Notes under the pieces: generated by a model
Database searches by the model: none
Seen by the model: only the letters and a program-made list of their open reading frames with translations
Told to the model about the DNA's origin: nothing
Shown here: positions 1 through 11,807 of the stretch, one piece after another
How positions within the stretch are numbered: the stretch's first letter is position 1
Layout of the letters: the number at the start of each line of letters is the position of its first letter
Program-made: the position numbers and the translations under genes
Assembly: GCA_002179805.1 (NCBI GenBank)
Contig: NAVB01000066.1
Span: forward strand, 1-64,000
From: Acanthamoeba lenticulata
Taxonomy: Eukaryota; Discosea; Longamoebia; Acanthamoebidae
Length of the DNA stretch: 64,000 nt
Direction of reading: 5' to 3'

Positions 1-206
1 CCTACGCCGGGCGCAACTTCATGGGCGTCTCGCTCGACGTGCTCGAGGGCAAGCGCCCTCAAATTCCGGCCGACTGCCCGCCTCCCTACCGGAAGCTGAT
101 GAAGAAGAGCTGGCATGCGTCTGCTGACAAGCGGCCGAAGATGGAGGAGATCGTTGCCTTCTTGGACACCCAGGTGGGTGACGATGACGCCTCGACAGCT
201 GTGTAA
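1..206 (+). CDS. Protein kinase, C-terminal end (TKL-like), truncated by window start
   Basis: The open frame enters from the left edge at base 3 and stops at 204-206. It covers the last ~67 residues of a kinase catalytic domain: a G-helix region (LDVLEGKRPQIP), then a subdomain XI motif (KSWHASADKRPKMEEI) with the invariant Arg of the W-x-x-x-x-x-x-RP pattern, then a short acidic tail. PP-x-Y-RKLMKKSW followed by KRP is typical of tyrosine-kinase-like (TKL) kinases, a family greatly expanded in amoebae. The ATP-binding and catalytic loops lie outside the window, so activity and upstream domains cannot be judged. Confidence 0.8.
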   Translation, partial: YAGRNFMGVSLDVLEGKRPQIPADCPPPYRKLMKKSWHASADKRPKMEEIVAFLDTQVGDDDASTAV

Positions 207-332
207 CAACACAATCGTGGTCCTCTCCACCTGTCTGTCGTCCGTGGAATGAAAGAAAGCCAATTGTTTAAACAGCGTCTGGACCTGTTTAATCTTGTTC
301 TTGTGGCGCACAAGAAGCAGTCCAACAACACA

Positions 333-3179
333 TCAGTAGCCGTCGTCGCTGGAGTCGTCGCTGCTGTCGCTGTCGCTGTCATCGGCGCTGTCGCTCTCGA
401 AGTCGCTTTCGTCCGAGTCGCTCATGTCGAAACAATCGCGTTCGACCACCCGCGTGACCGGCACCGGCACGGGCAAAGCCACCACCGTGGCCTCCTCGAT
501 CACCTCTTCCTCCTCAAAAAACTCCTCTTCCACCACCACTTCCTCTTCCAGGATCTCCTCCTCGATGATCTCCTCTTCCACCACCTCCTCCACCACCTCC
601 TCCTCTTCCTCCTCCACCGCCTTGGACCTTCGCGTCGGCGCCTCTCGGAACACCTCGGCGGGGGCGAATGACGACGGCGTCGTGGCCGTTGTTGGTGCCG
701 ATGCCCTCCTCGTCGAGGCCTCTGCCAGGTTAGACTGTTCGCGCCTGATCTGTCGGGACTGCGCATGTCGGGGCTGAGACTGAGGCTGAGGCTCGGCAGA
801 GGGTCGTCGAACTCGAAGCAGCGCCGCCGCCTCTTCCCCTCCTCGCCCGCTCGTCATGTGTGGTGTTTCGTTCCTGAGCTGCTGCGCCCGTCGTCGACGC
901 CTTCGCTCTTCCTCCTCGACCTCTTGCACGCGCCGTCGCTTTCGCTCTTCCTCGAGCTCTTGCGCACGTCGTTGCCTTCGCTCTTGCTCGAGCTCCTGCA
1001 CACGTCGTCGTCGCCTTCGCTCTTCCTCCTCGAGCTGGAGCTTTTGCTTCTGCTGCTGCTGTTCGCGGATCGCGCGGAGGTCCTCCTCCTCGGGATTGTG
1101 CGCGATGGTGACGTGCTCGTCCTTCACGTGGCTGATGATGTAGTCCTGCTTGGTCCCCACGGGCACCGTGATCACCACCGTGCCCACCTCAGAGGCATCA
1201 GCCTCGTCGTCCTCGTCGCCATCGATCAGCTCCTCGATGACCTCTTCCTCAACCACCTGCATCTCGGCCTCGTCATGGTGGTGGTTGTCCTTCGTCTCCT
1301 CGCTGTCGGACTCGACGAGGACGAGCTTGCCCTTGGTTCGGGCCCGCTCGGCGATGCGTTCTCGCTCGAGCTCCTCCTGCTGCAACTGCCTCCGGACGCG
1401 CATCCACATCTTGCCGCTGCCATTGTCGCCGTACCACTGGCCCTTGTACAGGACCAGCATGCCGCGGATGTCCGACGGCTCCGGCGGAGTCTTCTTCCGG
1501 TGGCTCAGCTTGCGCTCGGCGATCGTCCGCTGGCCGCTCTCCAAGAGCAGCCGCCTGATGCCCGGGTATTGCCTCACCTTCTCGAGCTTCGCGCTCATCA
1601 TGAGCTGCGGTATGGCCTTGCTCCACGCCGCGCCGTTAAACGGCAGCTTCTTGCCCATCGAGCCTGTGCGTCATCGACACAATCGGAGTTAAAAGAACGA
1701 AGAGTTTAACTCCGATCGCTTTTCGTTCTTTGCGGGAGGGGGGAGCGTCGCGCACCATTCTTGCCCATGAGCTGCTTGACCTTCTCCGGGTCGGGCATCG
1801 ACAGGATCTTGGAGACGACCGGATTGCTTCGCATCTGCTCGACCGAGTCGAACTTGATCGGGAGAGTGCGAGCGTGCACGAATTTCTGGAGAGAATTGGC
1901 GCGCGACAAAGCGCACGGCGCGGGGTGAGGACGCGAAGGCCCGGGGCAACCCTCTCCGCAAGGAGGGCTTCCCTTCACCCGCGCGCCGCCGCTGCCGCAG
2001 CAGCAGCACCGAATGCCGGTGGCTGTACCATGACATGGTAATAGTGCTCCAACGTTGGGTAAGCGATGCCGTCGATCGTGACCGGAAACGGGCTCATGTT
2101 CGAGAGGAACTGCCATTCGGGTTCAATGTACTGTACACAACAATAATAATTGTCCGTCAGGGGACAGATGCGCGAAATGGCAGCTTGTGATGGTCGAACG
2201 CACCTTGGCTCGAGCGAGCGAGCTCCATCGGTAGTAGATCGGAGCAGTATTCGTGGGCTTTGGCAGGGGCATCCCCAACCGTTGCTCTGCGCACACAAAA
2301 ACAACACCAGTGAGACGAGGAAAGAGACAGGAGGGAGGGGGGGAGAGAACGAAAGCGACAAAGAACGAAAGCGAAAAGGAAACGGGAACGGGACTGAAGG
2401 AAGGCGGTACCGGCCATCTTAACCGCGTTGACACAGTCGCGGATAGCCTGTTCCAGGCGAAGGGTGTAGGTCTGTGCAAAGGTGCTCGCCGACACCGCCT
2501 TGCGCTTCTTGGACGGCGACTCGCTGTCGCCGTCGTCCTCCTCTTCGCCGTCTCCACCAGATGAAGAACCGTCGGCAACAGGCAGCTTGCTACGATCCTC
2601 GGCGACTTGCTTGCGCTTGCGCTCCACAGCACCTTCTTCAAGGCCGGCCACGACCATCTTCAGCTCCGGTGTTGTAGGGGGCTGAGGTCGGATGGGCGAG
2701 CGGAGATGATGTCGCTGGGCCTCGAGTTCGTCTCCGCTATTGCTGCTGCTGTTGCTGCTGCTATTGCCCCGGCTTGCCGGCATCCCCAAACCGGGCGAGG
2801 TCGGGGCACTTGTCGAAGTCGAGATGGAAGACGGGGACGGAGCAGCTGCATCCTTCTTCCGCCGTTGCTGCAGCTTGGACTTGATCTTTTGAAACTCCAA
2901 TGACTTCCTCTTCATCTTTTTGAATGGCTCAACCTGCCGAGAGAAATCCGATTTGATGGAAATCAGATGGAGCGGCAAACAAGATTAACTGACTTTGCAC
3001 TATGCAGGGCCTTCTTGTACCGGAGCCAGGAGTTGAGGAGGAGGAGTAGTGTGTAATACTCGGCCGAGCCCGTACTGCAGACGACCACAAGCTTGTCCGT
3101 GTGCTACGCACGCTCAAGGCAACTCCTCGGAGGAACCCAAAGCCAGCACACCGCGGCGTGATGGTGGCAAGGTCCGCAT
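333..3179 (-). CDS. NADAR-domain protein with basic N-terminus and long charged C-terminal tail
   Basis: Multi-exon gene on the minus strand. The NADAR (YbiA/DUF1768) core is clear: WQFLSNMSPFPVTIDG and YPTLEHYYHV (about 2135-2030), KFDSVEQMRSNPVVSKI (about 1855-1800), then AAWSKAIPQLMMSAKLEKVR and KGQWYGDNGSGKMW in the last exon. Known NADAR proteins are N-glycosidases acting on riboflavin-pathway intermediates or removing ADP-ribose from nucleobases; the substrate here is unknown. Ahead of the core is a Ser/Lys-rich segment; behind it is a ~270-residue Glu/Arg-rich coiled-coil-like tail ending in Asp/Ser runs. I infer the start at 3179 from a small first exon spliced to HTDKLVVVCSTGSAEYY. 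The intron joining KKN-G to S-MGKK (about 1655-1750) holds a hairpin. Family call is firm; the first exon is tentative. Confidence 0.75.
1683..1715. repeat. Perfect inverted repeat (hairpin) inside an intron of the NADAR gene
   Basis: The 11-base arms TCGGAGTTAAA (1683-1693) and TTTAACTCCGA (1705-1715) are exact reverse complements around an 11-base loop. They lie in the intron just upstream of the long last exon of the NADAR gene. A stem of this length could form in the pre-mRNA and bring the splice sites closer together; that role is inference. Confidence 0.8.
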
Positions 3180-3360
3180 TTTTTCGTGTTTTTTGATTTT
3201 TTCGCAAGTGCGAAATGTTCGGGTAATACCTGGCCTACAGTCGAAAAAAGAAGGAAAAAAGTGGGAATTTGGGCGCGAAAACGGTCATGTTTAAAATTCC
3301 GTAAGAAAGAAGGAAAGGAAAAGCGCAGAAATAAATAATTTTCTAGACGTCTGGCGGTTG

Positions 3361-6007
3361 TCAGACCCAGACATCCCTCTGGTAGCGCTTGGAGGCCTCG
3401 AGCTTGTGCATGTAGTCATGGGCTTCAGCCTCACCACAGCCCGACTTCTCCCGGATGATGGCCAACAGAGCGTTGTGCACATCGCCCGCCATGTGCTTGG
3501 CGTCGCCGCACACGTACACGTGAGCGCCTCCCTGCTCGTCAAGGAAGGGAATATCAGTCCCGGCCTCAGTCTCATGCACAAAGGAAAAAGACCTCGTACC
3601 TCGAGCATAGACCAGAGCATGTCCTTGTCCTCAGCGATCCTGTGCTGCACGTAGACCTTCTTCTCCTGGTCGCGCGAGAACGCGGTCCTGAGCTTGATCT
3701 TTCCCTCGGCGTCGAGCTTTTCCAGCTCCTCGCGGTAGAGGAAGTCGGTGGCCCGGTGGCGGCAGCCAAAGTAGAGAAGGTTGGTGCCAGCCGCCTGGGT
3801 GGCCACGCGCTCCTGGATGAAGGCGCGGAAGGGCGCGATGCCGGTGCCAGGTCCGATCATGATGATGTCGCGCGCACCGTCCTCGGGCAGCCTGAACTCG
3901 GGGTTCTTGTTCACAAAGACCGGGCAGCGTTGGTGGACGTCAAACCGGTCGCACAGGAACGTGGTCGTAACGCCCGTGCGCTTCTTGCCCAACGTCTCGT
4001 AGCGCACCACCGAGGCAGTCACGGACACGATGCTCTTGTCTATTTTCATTATTATAAATATGATTAATATTCAATAATGTAAATTTGAACAATATTTTGT
4101 TTGTGAACATGAAAAAAAAAAAAAAACGACATACCGATGACGGGCGACGAAGAGATGGAATAGTAGCGGGGTTGAAGGATCTTCATGTGGCTCAACACGT
4201 CGGCGACGGAGATGCGACCGTGCGAGATGGCCGCCGGGAACTGCTCGAGCACGTCGGCCACCTCGCGCGGCTCGATGAACTCACGGAGCTGAGCGTTCTT
4301 GCTCAACGAGGCGCCACCCTCGCGCAGGAGCTCCTCGAGCTGGGCCCGCTCAGTCGCGTCGTCGGTGCGCTCGCGGATCAGGTTGATAAGCGAAGGCTGG
4401 ACGGTCTTCAAGTCGTAATACCGCAGAAGCGCCTGGTGGTGATCAAAGGGCTCGCTCACGTGAGAATTACGCTGAGCTGAGCAAGCGCAGCGAGCGAGAG
4501 AACTTGGGGGAGCGAGCGAGCGACCTCCTTGAGGGGCATGTCCTTGTCGGGCTTGGGCTCGTAGGCCATCTTGGGCACGGCCACCAGCAGCTCGCCCGCG
4601 GGCTGGCCCAGGGCGGCCAGGAGGACGGCCACCTCGGGCGGGTTGTTGAGCGGATAGATGCCAAGCGCGTCACCAGAGGTGTAGACAAGCTCGCTCTCGG
4701 GCTCGAGCTTGAACTCGGCGTGGATGACCTTGCGCTCCTCGTCGTCCTCCTGGATTTCACATGTGGTTGAACGAAGGGTCAGACACAATATAAAATTTTA
4801 TTAATCAAAAACATCAAATTAATAAATAATTTGGGGAAGAGACGCACAGGAGGCACGCCGGTGACGTCGTATTTGGTGATCATCTCCGCGGCGAAGGGCC
4901 TGAGGCGGCCGTGCTTCTCCTGCTTGGCCGTGCCGCGTCGGGACACGATGTAGTCGGCCCGGACGTCGAGGTCGAGCTCCTGCAGCTTGGCCTTGACCGC
5001 GGCAAACCAGCCGTCGATGACGGGCCAGTCCTCCTGGTCCACTTCGGCCTTGTCGACCAGCCGCTTGGCGCCGAGCGCTGCAACGATGGCCACAACAGCG
5101 ACGACAGTGTTGATGGTGTAAGCAAGCCTGCATCTACCAGCGTGCCCACAAGAAAAATGAGAGGGCGGGGCCAACCTGCAAAGGTGGAGTCAATGGTGCG
5201 TCCAGTCTTGCAATAGTGAGCGTAGTTGGAGTCGCCGAGGGCCAGCACAGAGAAGTGGAGGTGAGACAGGTCGTAGTTTTCCCTAAGAATGATGACAAAA
5301 TAGTGAGTAAGTGGGAATCCAGGCCGAAGTGCGCCCGGCCTCGGGTACCTGGACTTGCCAACGAGGTTTTCGAGCCACTCGCGTGCATCGGTGGGCGGCA
5401 CGCCATCACCCGTCGTCGAGCTGACCACGAGCACAACCTATCACCACCATAAAAAATGTCATCACGGAGCCATGGGCTACACAATGTGGGTTGGGAAGAT
5501 CACCTGCTCCTTCAGGAGATCGAACACTTCCTTGTCGCGGGCATTGACAACACGGGGCTGGCACGCTGGGGGAGCGTAAAGGTGGTCGAACAGCTTCTTG
5601 GCCACCTGGTATTACAAAATAAAATGCACAAATAGTTGAGATTCCAGCAAAGTAATACTTCTCGCCCGTGTGGCACGTTCGTACCTCCTCAGAGAAGCCG
5701 TACTCGGTCGCGAAGAGGACCAAAACTTGCTTGCCCTCTTGCATGTAGACCTCGTTGTACTTGGCTTTCTCGGCCTCTGCAATAATAACCGAGAGTTTTT
5801 GTGAATACGCGCATTAAATCTTCAGCACTAAACGCGGGCTTCCGGTAACGAACCTTCGGCGTTCTTCCGATCTTCATCGTTGGCGTCGGCATTGTTGTCT
5901 CCTAGGAAGAGGTCAAGACTGCCACCGTTCACTTCGGTGCTCGGACGGAGAACGAGGGCCACCAGAATCACAACAACCACAGCAATAACGATGTAGACGA
6001 TCATCAT
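3361..6007 (-). CDS. NADPH-cytochrome P450 reductase (diflavin reductase)
   Basis: Transfers electrons from NADPH through FAD and FMN to ER cytochromes P450. The chosen start at 6007 opens directly into one membrane anchor (MMIVYIVIAVVVVILVALVL); an in-frame ATG at 6073 would add 22 residues. Domains in order: flavodoxin-like FMN module (VLVLFATEYGFSEEV, SSTTGDGVPP, LALGDSNYAHYCKTG), connecting/FAD module (DALGIYPLNNPPEVA, RYYSISSSPV with the FAD-binding R-x-Y-S motif), and NADPH module (IMIGPGTGIAPFRAFIQER, YFGCRHRATDFLYREEL, HVYVCGDAKHMAGDV). It ends in RYQRDVWV, with the aromatic near the C-terminus that stacks on FAD in this family. At least eight short introns, several AT-rich, interrupt it. 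The membrane anchor favours P450 reductase over soluble diflavin relatives. Confidence 0.93.
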
Positions 6008-6323
6008 CTTGCTCTGGGGCGGCCAGCACAAGAGGCTCGGCGTGCGACGACAAAAGGCGCCACACTCCGCCACAGCGGCGTTAGCCCTGCTTTTCTCAGT
6101 CGCATTTCTTTTCTTTCTTTTTTACACACAGCCGCTTTCATTCTTCGCCCCACCACCGCATCAACTCTTCATCCAACTACTTGTGCGATCTAGGTCGGAC
6201 CTGGTCCGCAATGTTTCTACCTAGGTAGAACTTGCGGTCGTGGGAGCTCCAACGGCCTGAGGTACAAGGCAAAACAAAAAAGAAGATCTCAGGTACGGGA
6301 TGGACGCCACGACATAGAAAAAT

Positions 6324-6408
6324 TGCCTGGAGTGGGGTTCGAACCCACGCGGTGAAACCACCAGCAGATCTTAAGTCTGCCGCCTTAGACCAACTCGGCC
6401 ATCCAGGC
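6324..6408 (-). tRNA. tRNA-Leu (anticodon UAA)
   Basis: Read on the minus strand, an acceptor stem GCCTGGA pairs with TCCAGGC before discriminator A. The anticodon stem GCAGA/TCTGC encloses the loop CTTAAGA, giving anticodon TAA. A long variable arm (class II, as expected for Leu) precedes the T-arm with GGTTCGAACCC. It is 85 bases with no intron. It lies between the divergent P450 reductase and LRR genes. Confidence 0.96.
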
Positions 6409-6582
6409 TTCTACCCTGAAAAGTCTGAATTCTCAAGAGACAACGTATTTTTTAAAAAAATAATTGTAAACACAGAAAACTAAAACATTTTATTCTGTTC
6501 GGCTTCAATTCCACATCTTGGCATTTATTTCATCTCGGAACACCTCGCCCTTTCTTTCTGGCAATTAGATTGATTGAGGACA

Positions 6583-8596
6583 ATGAAGCTTACTCCGGCC
6601 TACATTGGCGGCATTGCCGGCCAAGATGTTCGTACTGTGGAGAAATTGGATCTCAGCAAAAAAGACATAAAGGAGATGGATGACATTTCATGCTGCGTTG
6701 AGCTAAAACGGCTTGATTTGAGCCACAATCAGCTTGCCAAGGTGTATGGCATCAACTTTCTTAAGGAAATCACGTGGCTTAATCTCGCCTCCAACAAGAT
6801 TAGCAGCCTTGTTGGTCTGCAGATGATGACCAAGCTCAACGGTAACCTCCCTTTGCTCGCCTTCTCACTGCCGAGCAGGACACAGAGCTAAATCTCGCCC
6901 CCTGCAGTCTTGAACGCCAGTGACAACCAGATTGACCGCATTGACGGCCTGTCCACCTTCACTCAGCTCAAAGGTGCTTCCTCCTCCGCGTCCTTCCTCG
7001 TTTCCCGCGCGCATTCAGCTTACTGTTTGTTGCTTGCAGCCCTCATGTTGAACAAGAACAAGATCACGGAGATGGAGGGCCTGGGCGCCCTGCGCGAACT
7101 GAACACTCTCGGTACTGGGCCTACCCACCACGTCATGCACTCGCCAGGAGACTTGACTGACCCCATGCTATGCCCAATCGCGCCACGCGCAGTGCTTTCG
7201 GATAACGCCATCGGCGAGATCAAGGGCCTGCAAACGCTGCTCAAGCTGAAGAAGCTGGCCCTGTCCAACAACAAGATCCGTAGCATCCCTTCGTTCGAGA
7301 AGAACTTTGAGCTCCAAGAGCTGCGGTTGAACGGCAACAAGATCCTGACCCTGCCCGACACCTTCGCCCTCAACCCGCACCTCAAGATCCTTGATTTGGG
7401 CAAGAACCTCCTCGCCGACTGGAGGTACAACCGCCATCATCGTCACCATCTGACCTTTGTTGCAACGTTCGACGCAGCTAACAACGTGTTGCGGCAGCCA
7501 CATTGAAAAGCTGAGCAAGTTGCCCAAGCTCAAGAGCCTGACCCTCGCGGGCAACCCGCTGGCCGAGGAGGGAGGCTATCGGGACAAGGTGTGCAGGCTT
7601 TCGCGCTTGTTTGTGTGATGTCATTCAACTGACTCGCTGACGTCGCCGCAGGTCCTGGCGCTGATTCCGAGCCTAAAGATTTTGGACGGCAAGCAGATCT
7701 CCACCGAGGTCGTGCGCAAGCGAAAGGCCTGGGCCGCGAGGTGGGCCGCCAAGCACGGGAAGAAGCCCGCCGCGGCTGATGACAACAACGAGGACAACGA
7801 CGGTGAGGGGCCAGAAAATCCTGACGCTTTGGCCGTGCCAACGGCGAAGAAGGTCAAGACGACGACGACAACAACGACGACATCCACGACGACAACGACG
7901 GCGCCACCTGCCGCGGTTGCCAGCGGGACGCAGGGGAAGGCGGTGCAGCCAAAGGGCGGCGAAAAGCGAGTGCGAGAGGAGAGGGAGAAGGAAGAGGGCG
8001 CCAAGGGCCGCACACAGAAGAGGCTCCGAACGGAGCCCGAGCAGGACGGTGAGAAGCCGCAGAAGCAGCAGCAGCAATCGCCCATGGTGGCGAAGGGTCT
8101 CGCCGCCAAGGGCCGCGCGGCCGCCACGACGCCACAACAACAACAGCAGAAGACGAGAGAGAATGCTACGGCCCAAGCTGGTAAGAAGGGCAAGGAGGCA
8201 ACTGCGGGCAAGACCAACAAGGTCAACAACAAGAGGCCAGTGAACAAATTCGATGAGGCCCTTAAGCAACGGCAGAAGAAGGAGGTTCAGAGCAAGAAGG
8301 AGGAGCAGCCCCCAACGCCGGACATGGAGGTGGCAGACGAAGTGGAGGAAAAGGACGAGATCGAAAAGAAGCTGGAGGCGCATGTGCAGCTCGTGACCAG
8401 CAACAGCGGCCTGCTCGAGATCATCAAGGCCTCGCCTCAGCAGCAGCAAGGGCGCAAGAAGAAGGGGCAGGCCAAGGCCAAGGCACCTGCTGCTCAGCCA
8501 GCTGCAGCCTCCAGCAGCAAAGTGGAGTCTGTGCTTGATCTGTTTGGTCTCAAGGACCCTGACGTGGGGCTGGGCGTGGGCAACGCCTGGGCCTAA
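6583..8596 (+). CDS. SDS22-like leucine-rich-repeat protein with charged low-complexity tail
   Basis: Start ATG at 6583. The first ~280 residues are tandem ~22-residue LRRs of the SDS22 type: ELKRLDLSHNQLAKVYGINF, ITWLNLASNKISSLVGLQ, LNASDNQIDRIDGLSTF, LMLNKNKITEMEGLGAL, KLALSNNKIRSIPSF, ELRLNGNKILTLPDTF. They end in an LRR cap (SLTLAGNPLAEEGGYRDKV, then LALIPSLKILDGKQI). Five introns fall between or within repeats. The last exon (7652-8596) encodes ~310 residues rich in Lys, Gln, Ala and Thr, with basic clusters that resemble nuclear localisation signals. Such LRR domains are protein-binding scaffolds; the partner cannot be read from the sequence. Confidence 0.85.
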
Positions 8597-8919
8597 GGTG
8601 GAAGAAAGGGGTTGTTTACAGAACAAACGAAGAACACGCTGTTGCAAAGAGAGCCGGTTGGTTGATTCAACGCTCCCGTGGGCCACTGAGAGGGGCTGCT
8701 CCACTTTTGGAGAGTCTCAAATGGGCAATTAGGGGACAGTCTTGGGGCCGAAAGCCGGTCTTGACTGACTCCGCCTAATACGCGGCCGCCTTTTTGTGCG
8801 CGTTACGGCGAGGGTTTGGTTTGTCTCTCTTCTTTCACTTCCCCGGCGCACTCACCGGTCAAGAGGAAGACCCACCACACGCAGCAGCCGTCCCTTCCTG
8901 CTGAATTCCGGAATTCACC
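8597..8919. other. Intergenic stretch, LRR to reductase gene
   Basis: 323 bases that should hold the 3' end of the LRR transcript and the promoter/5' leader of the downstream flavoprotein. A CT-rich tract (8820-8850) precedes the start codon at 8920. I see no RNA gene, repeat or further reading frame here. Confidence 0.5.
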
Positions 8920-11290
8920 ATGTTCGATTTCGTGTTTGCTCACCCGTTCATCTCGCTCGGCTTCGGCATCGTGCTCTACTTCGTTGCCAAGACCCTGCTC
9001 TTTTCGTCCACGCCCACCAAGCGTCCTGTCCCCAAGGGCAAGTATAACGACAAGGTGCGCATCTGCTGATCTGGGCTTCTCCATCGTCGATTTTGTAGTG
9101 CACACTACAATTAATGCAAAAATTTGTTATTACTCAGGCTGTCAAGGATAAGGACTACTATGACGTCGCCATCGTCGGCGCTGGTCCCTCGGGTGCCACC
9201 ATGGCGTATTACCTCGCCAAGGGCGGCATCAAGGTCAGACTTCGTCTTCGTTCTTCTTGCGTTCCGTTCTTTTCTTTGGCTGACTTTGTCTTCGTGGGTT
9301 TGCTGGCGCTCGGCAATCGTTTTTACCATCGCTCCGTCGTCAATCACTCCAGCCGCTCGTTCTCGAGAAGAAGCAGTTCCCTCGCGACAAGTACTGCGGT
9401 GATGCCGTGTGCAAGACTGCCATCGAGATCCTGATGGACATGGGTCTGTATGAGAAGCTCATCAAGGAGAACAAGGCCAAAGTCGTACGTGTCTCCGTCC
9501 GGATTTAATCGGCAAATTCATCGTAAGACGCAAATTAATCGCCGATTTTATTCCATCCTTCTTCAAGGCCGATTCGGGCGGTCTGGTCAGCCCCGGAGGT
9601 ATTTCCTACATCGGTGCTTCCCACGAGCAGCTCGGTGAGATCCCCGCCGCCATCGCCATCAAGCGGTGCGTCAACTCGTTGGCTTAGTAGCGCGACAATC
9701 CCATTTCTCACATTGTTGCACCGATCCCAGGTTGCTTCTCGATGAGGCCATCGCCCGTCGCTGCCAGGAGGTTGGCGCCGACCTCAAGGAGAACTCCCCG
9801 GTCGCCGACGCCAAGTTCGACAAGGAGAAGGGTCTGTGGACTGTCATCCTCGAGGATGGCGTACGTCTCCCTTCGCTCTTCCCCCGTCAGCTCGTTCACG
9901 CACACGTACTTACCGCGCTCGGACTTGGCACCACTCCTGCAGGTGACCACCTACCAGGCTCGCACCCTCGTCTGCGCTGATGGCGCCACGTCGAAGCTCG
10001 GTAAGCAGCAGTCGCTCTTCTTGCCATCATGAACGCTTGAGTGGCTCACCTGCGTCCTCTCTGTCTCTCTCCTCGACCAGCCGGACAGCTCGGCATTGTC
10101 CACGGCGCCCCCAACGGTGCCTGCAGCCGCGCTTTTGTCGAGGGTGGTACTCACAACCTCAAGGCCGATGGCGTCGTCTTCTACAACACTGGGTATGCTC
10201 TCATGCCCGACATTTTCTTTCTTTTCTTTATCGTTTTTTAATTTCATTTGTATTTAATTTATAATTGAGAACGTTACTCACATCTGGAATGCCCACTCCG
10301 CCAGACTCCTCCCGGGCTACGCTGCCCTGTTCAAGCACCCCAACGACGAGCTCAACTACTGCTGCTACCTCATCCCCGGCAACCCGCTGGTGACCAACGA
10401 TGACCTCGCCTACTGGCACGATTACCTGATCAAGGAGGACCCGCACGTCAGCAAGGCCCTCGGCAACAAGTTCAAGATGGAGAGGATGCGGGTGCGTGCG
10501 GGGGCGATCACATTCGTGCTCGACTTGCGCACTGATTGACTGACGTGTGCACACACACACACACACATACAGGCTGGCGCGCTGCGCCTTGGTGGTGTGC
10601 CGACCTCGTACGCCGAGCACCTCCTGGTCGTCGGTGACGCCGCTGGCATGATCGATCCGCTCACGGGCGAGGGCATTCACCACGCCATGGAGGGCGGCAA
10701 GATCGCCGCCGAGTTCATGCTCGAGGCCATCGCCGCCGGCAACTACTCGTCCGAGGCCATGCAGATCTACCACGAGCGCTGGATGGAGCGCTTCGGCAAC
10801 GACTTCACCTGGTCCATGAGCATCTGCCAGTTCCTCTACCGCTTCCCGGTCCTCATCGACGCCGCCACCGCCGCCGTCCGCCGGAAGGGCGACAAGTTCC
10901 TCGCCAGGTGCGCACACGCCGCCTCTTCCTTCCTCCCCTCACCGCCACCGCTCCACGCGAGGCCAACGATGCACTCTTTTAACTGCAATACGACTGCTCG
11001 CATGAGCTCAACTTTCAACAACAACACTACTGAGGCTTCTTCATCATTGTTTTCATCATCACTTTTGCTTTTCGTTTTAATCGTGGTTGAGCTAATGACG
11101 TCTCTTTCTGGACAGGTGGGCCGACATCATGACTGGTCGCGTGCCCAAGACCGCGCTCCTGAGGCCCGAGTTTGTGATCGTCATCACCTTCGAGCTCTTC
11201 ATCCTGCTGGCCAAGAAGCTCACCGGCCAGTACAAGGGCGTCGTCTACAACACCGGCGCTCACTCGGTCCAGAAGAAGAAGGACAACTAA
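8920..11290 (+). CDS. Geranylgeranyl-reductase-family flavoprotein with N-terminal membrane anchor
   Basis: Starts MFDFVFAHPFISLGFGI, giving one N-terminal hydrophobic segment. An FAD-binding Rossmann motif follows (YDVAIVGAGPSGATMAYYLA), then the family motif FPRDKYCGDAVC and a late FAD-contact motif LLVVGDAAGMIDPLTGEGIH with the GD-A-AG and P-x-x-GEGI pattern of geranylgeranyl and digeranylgeranylglycerolipid reductases. It ends near VITFELFILLAKKL, a second possible membrane-contact helix. About nine introns interrupt it. The family hydrogenates isoprenoid double bonds; in a non-photosynthetic amoeba a role in prenyl-lipid, quinone or dolichol-type metabolism is possible but not shown. Family call firm, substrate unknown. 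Confidence 0.85.
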
Positions 11291-11807
11291 AGAGGCCTCA
11301 GCGCCGCCCACCAAAGAACGAAAGCGCGAAAAACGAAGGGGCTCCTCGTTCACCTTGTTCTTTGTGCGGATGATGATGAGAGGTAGCTGACACAGTGATA
11401 TTCTTAGCTCGAGCGGAGCGCCTCATCTTTCTCCTGTGGGAAATACATGTCTTTTTATTTTTATTTTTCCAATTTTTCTTCGTTTTCTAGCGAGCGACGT
11501 GTCGCTCCACATCAGATTTAGTTTCTCAATCGTTTGTCTTCTTCAACGACAAGGTGCGCGTTGCTTTCTTCACAACAGTTGCTCGTTCTGCCCCTTGGCA
11601 GCGAACCAAATAATCATTTTTTTGAGGCTAGATTGGCTAGCAAGGTCCCAAAATCACTCCTTTCACATCTTCATCCCTAACACAAGTTCGCATACGCGTC
11701 CATCACTTTTTGTCTCTTTTCGTTCTTCCCCCCCCCCTCCCTTCTTCTCTCTTCTCGATCTTTGTCCGCTGAGATCGCGTTTCGTCCTCGCGTTTTCCGT
11801 GCAGTCG
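11291..11807. other. Intergenic stretch and leader of coatomer zeta gene
   Basis: 517 bases without a convincing gene. It is T/C-rich with a run of nine C at about 11729-11738. It ends in TTTTCCGTGCAG immediately before TCGATG, which looks like a 3' splice site. The coatomer gene may therefore have a 5'UTR intron or a short upstream coding exon here. Confidence 0.45.

Noticed and set aside
333..1709. Long open frames on the plus strand opposite the NADAR tail (Leu/Ser-rich)
   Set aside because: They mirror the Glu/Arg-rich minus-strand coding region; composition alone keeps the opposite strand open, and no family pattern is seen.
7740..8560. CRISPR-like or satellite repeat in the repetitive codon runs of the LRR tail
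   Set aside because: Repetition is codon-level low complexity (Lys, Thr, Gln), without regular spacers or repeat units.
7621..8704. Long Leu/Ser-rich minus-strand frames opposite the LRR-protein tail
   Set aside because: Antisense shadow of a Lys/Gln/Ala-rich coding exon, without domain or start evidence.
10228..10917. Minus-strand frame of 229 residues opposite the reductase gene
   Set aside because: Runs across plus-strand exons and introns of a well-supported gene; no motif.
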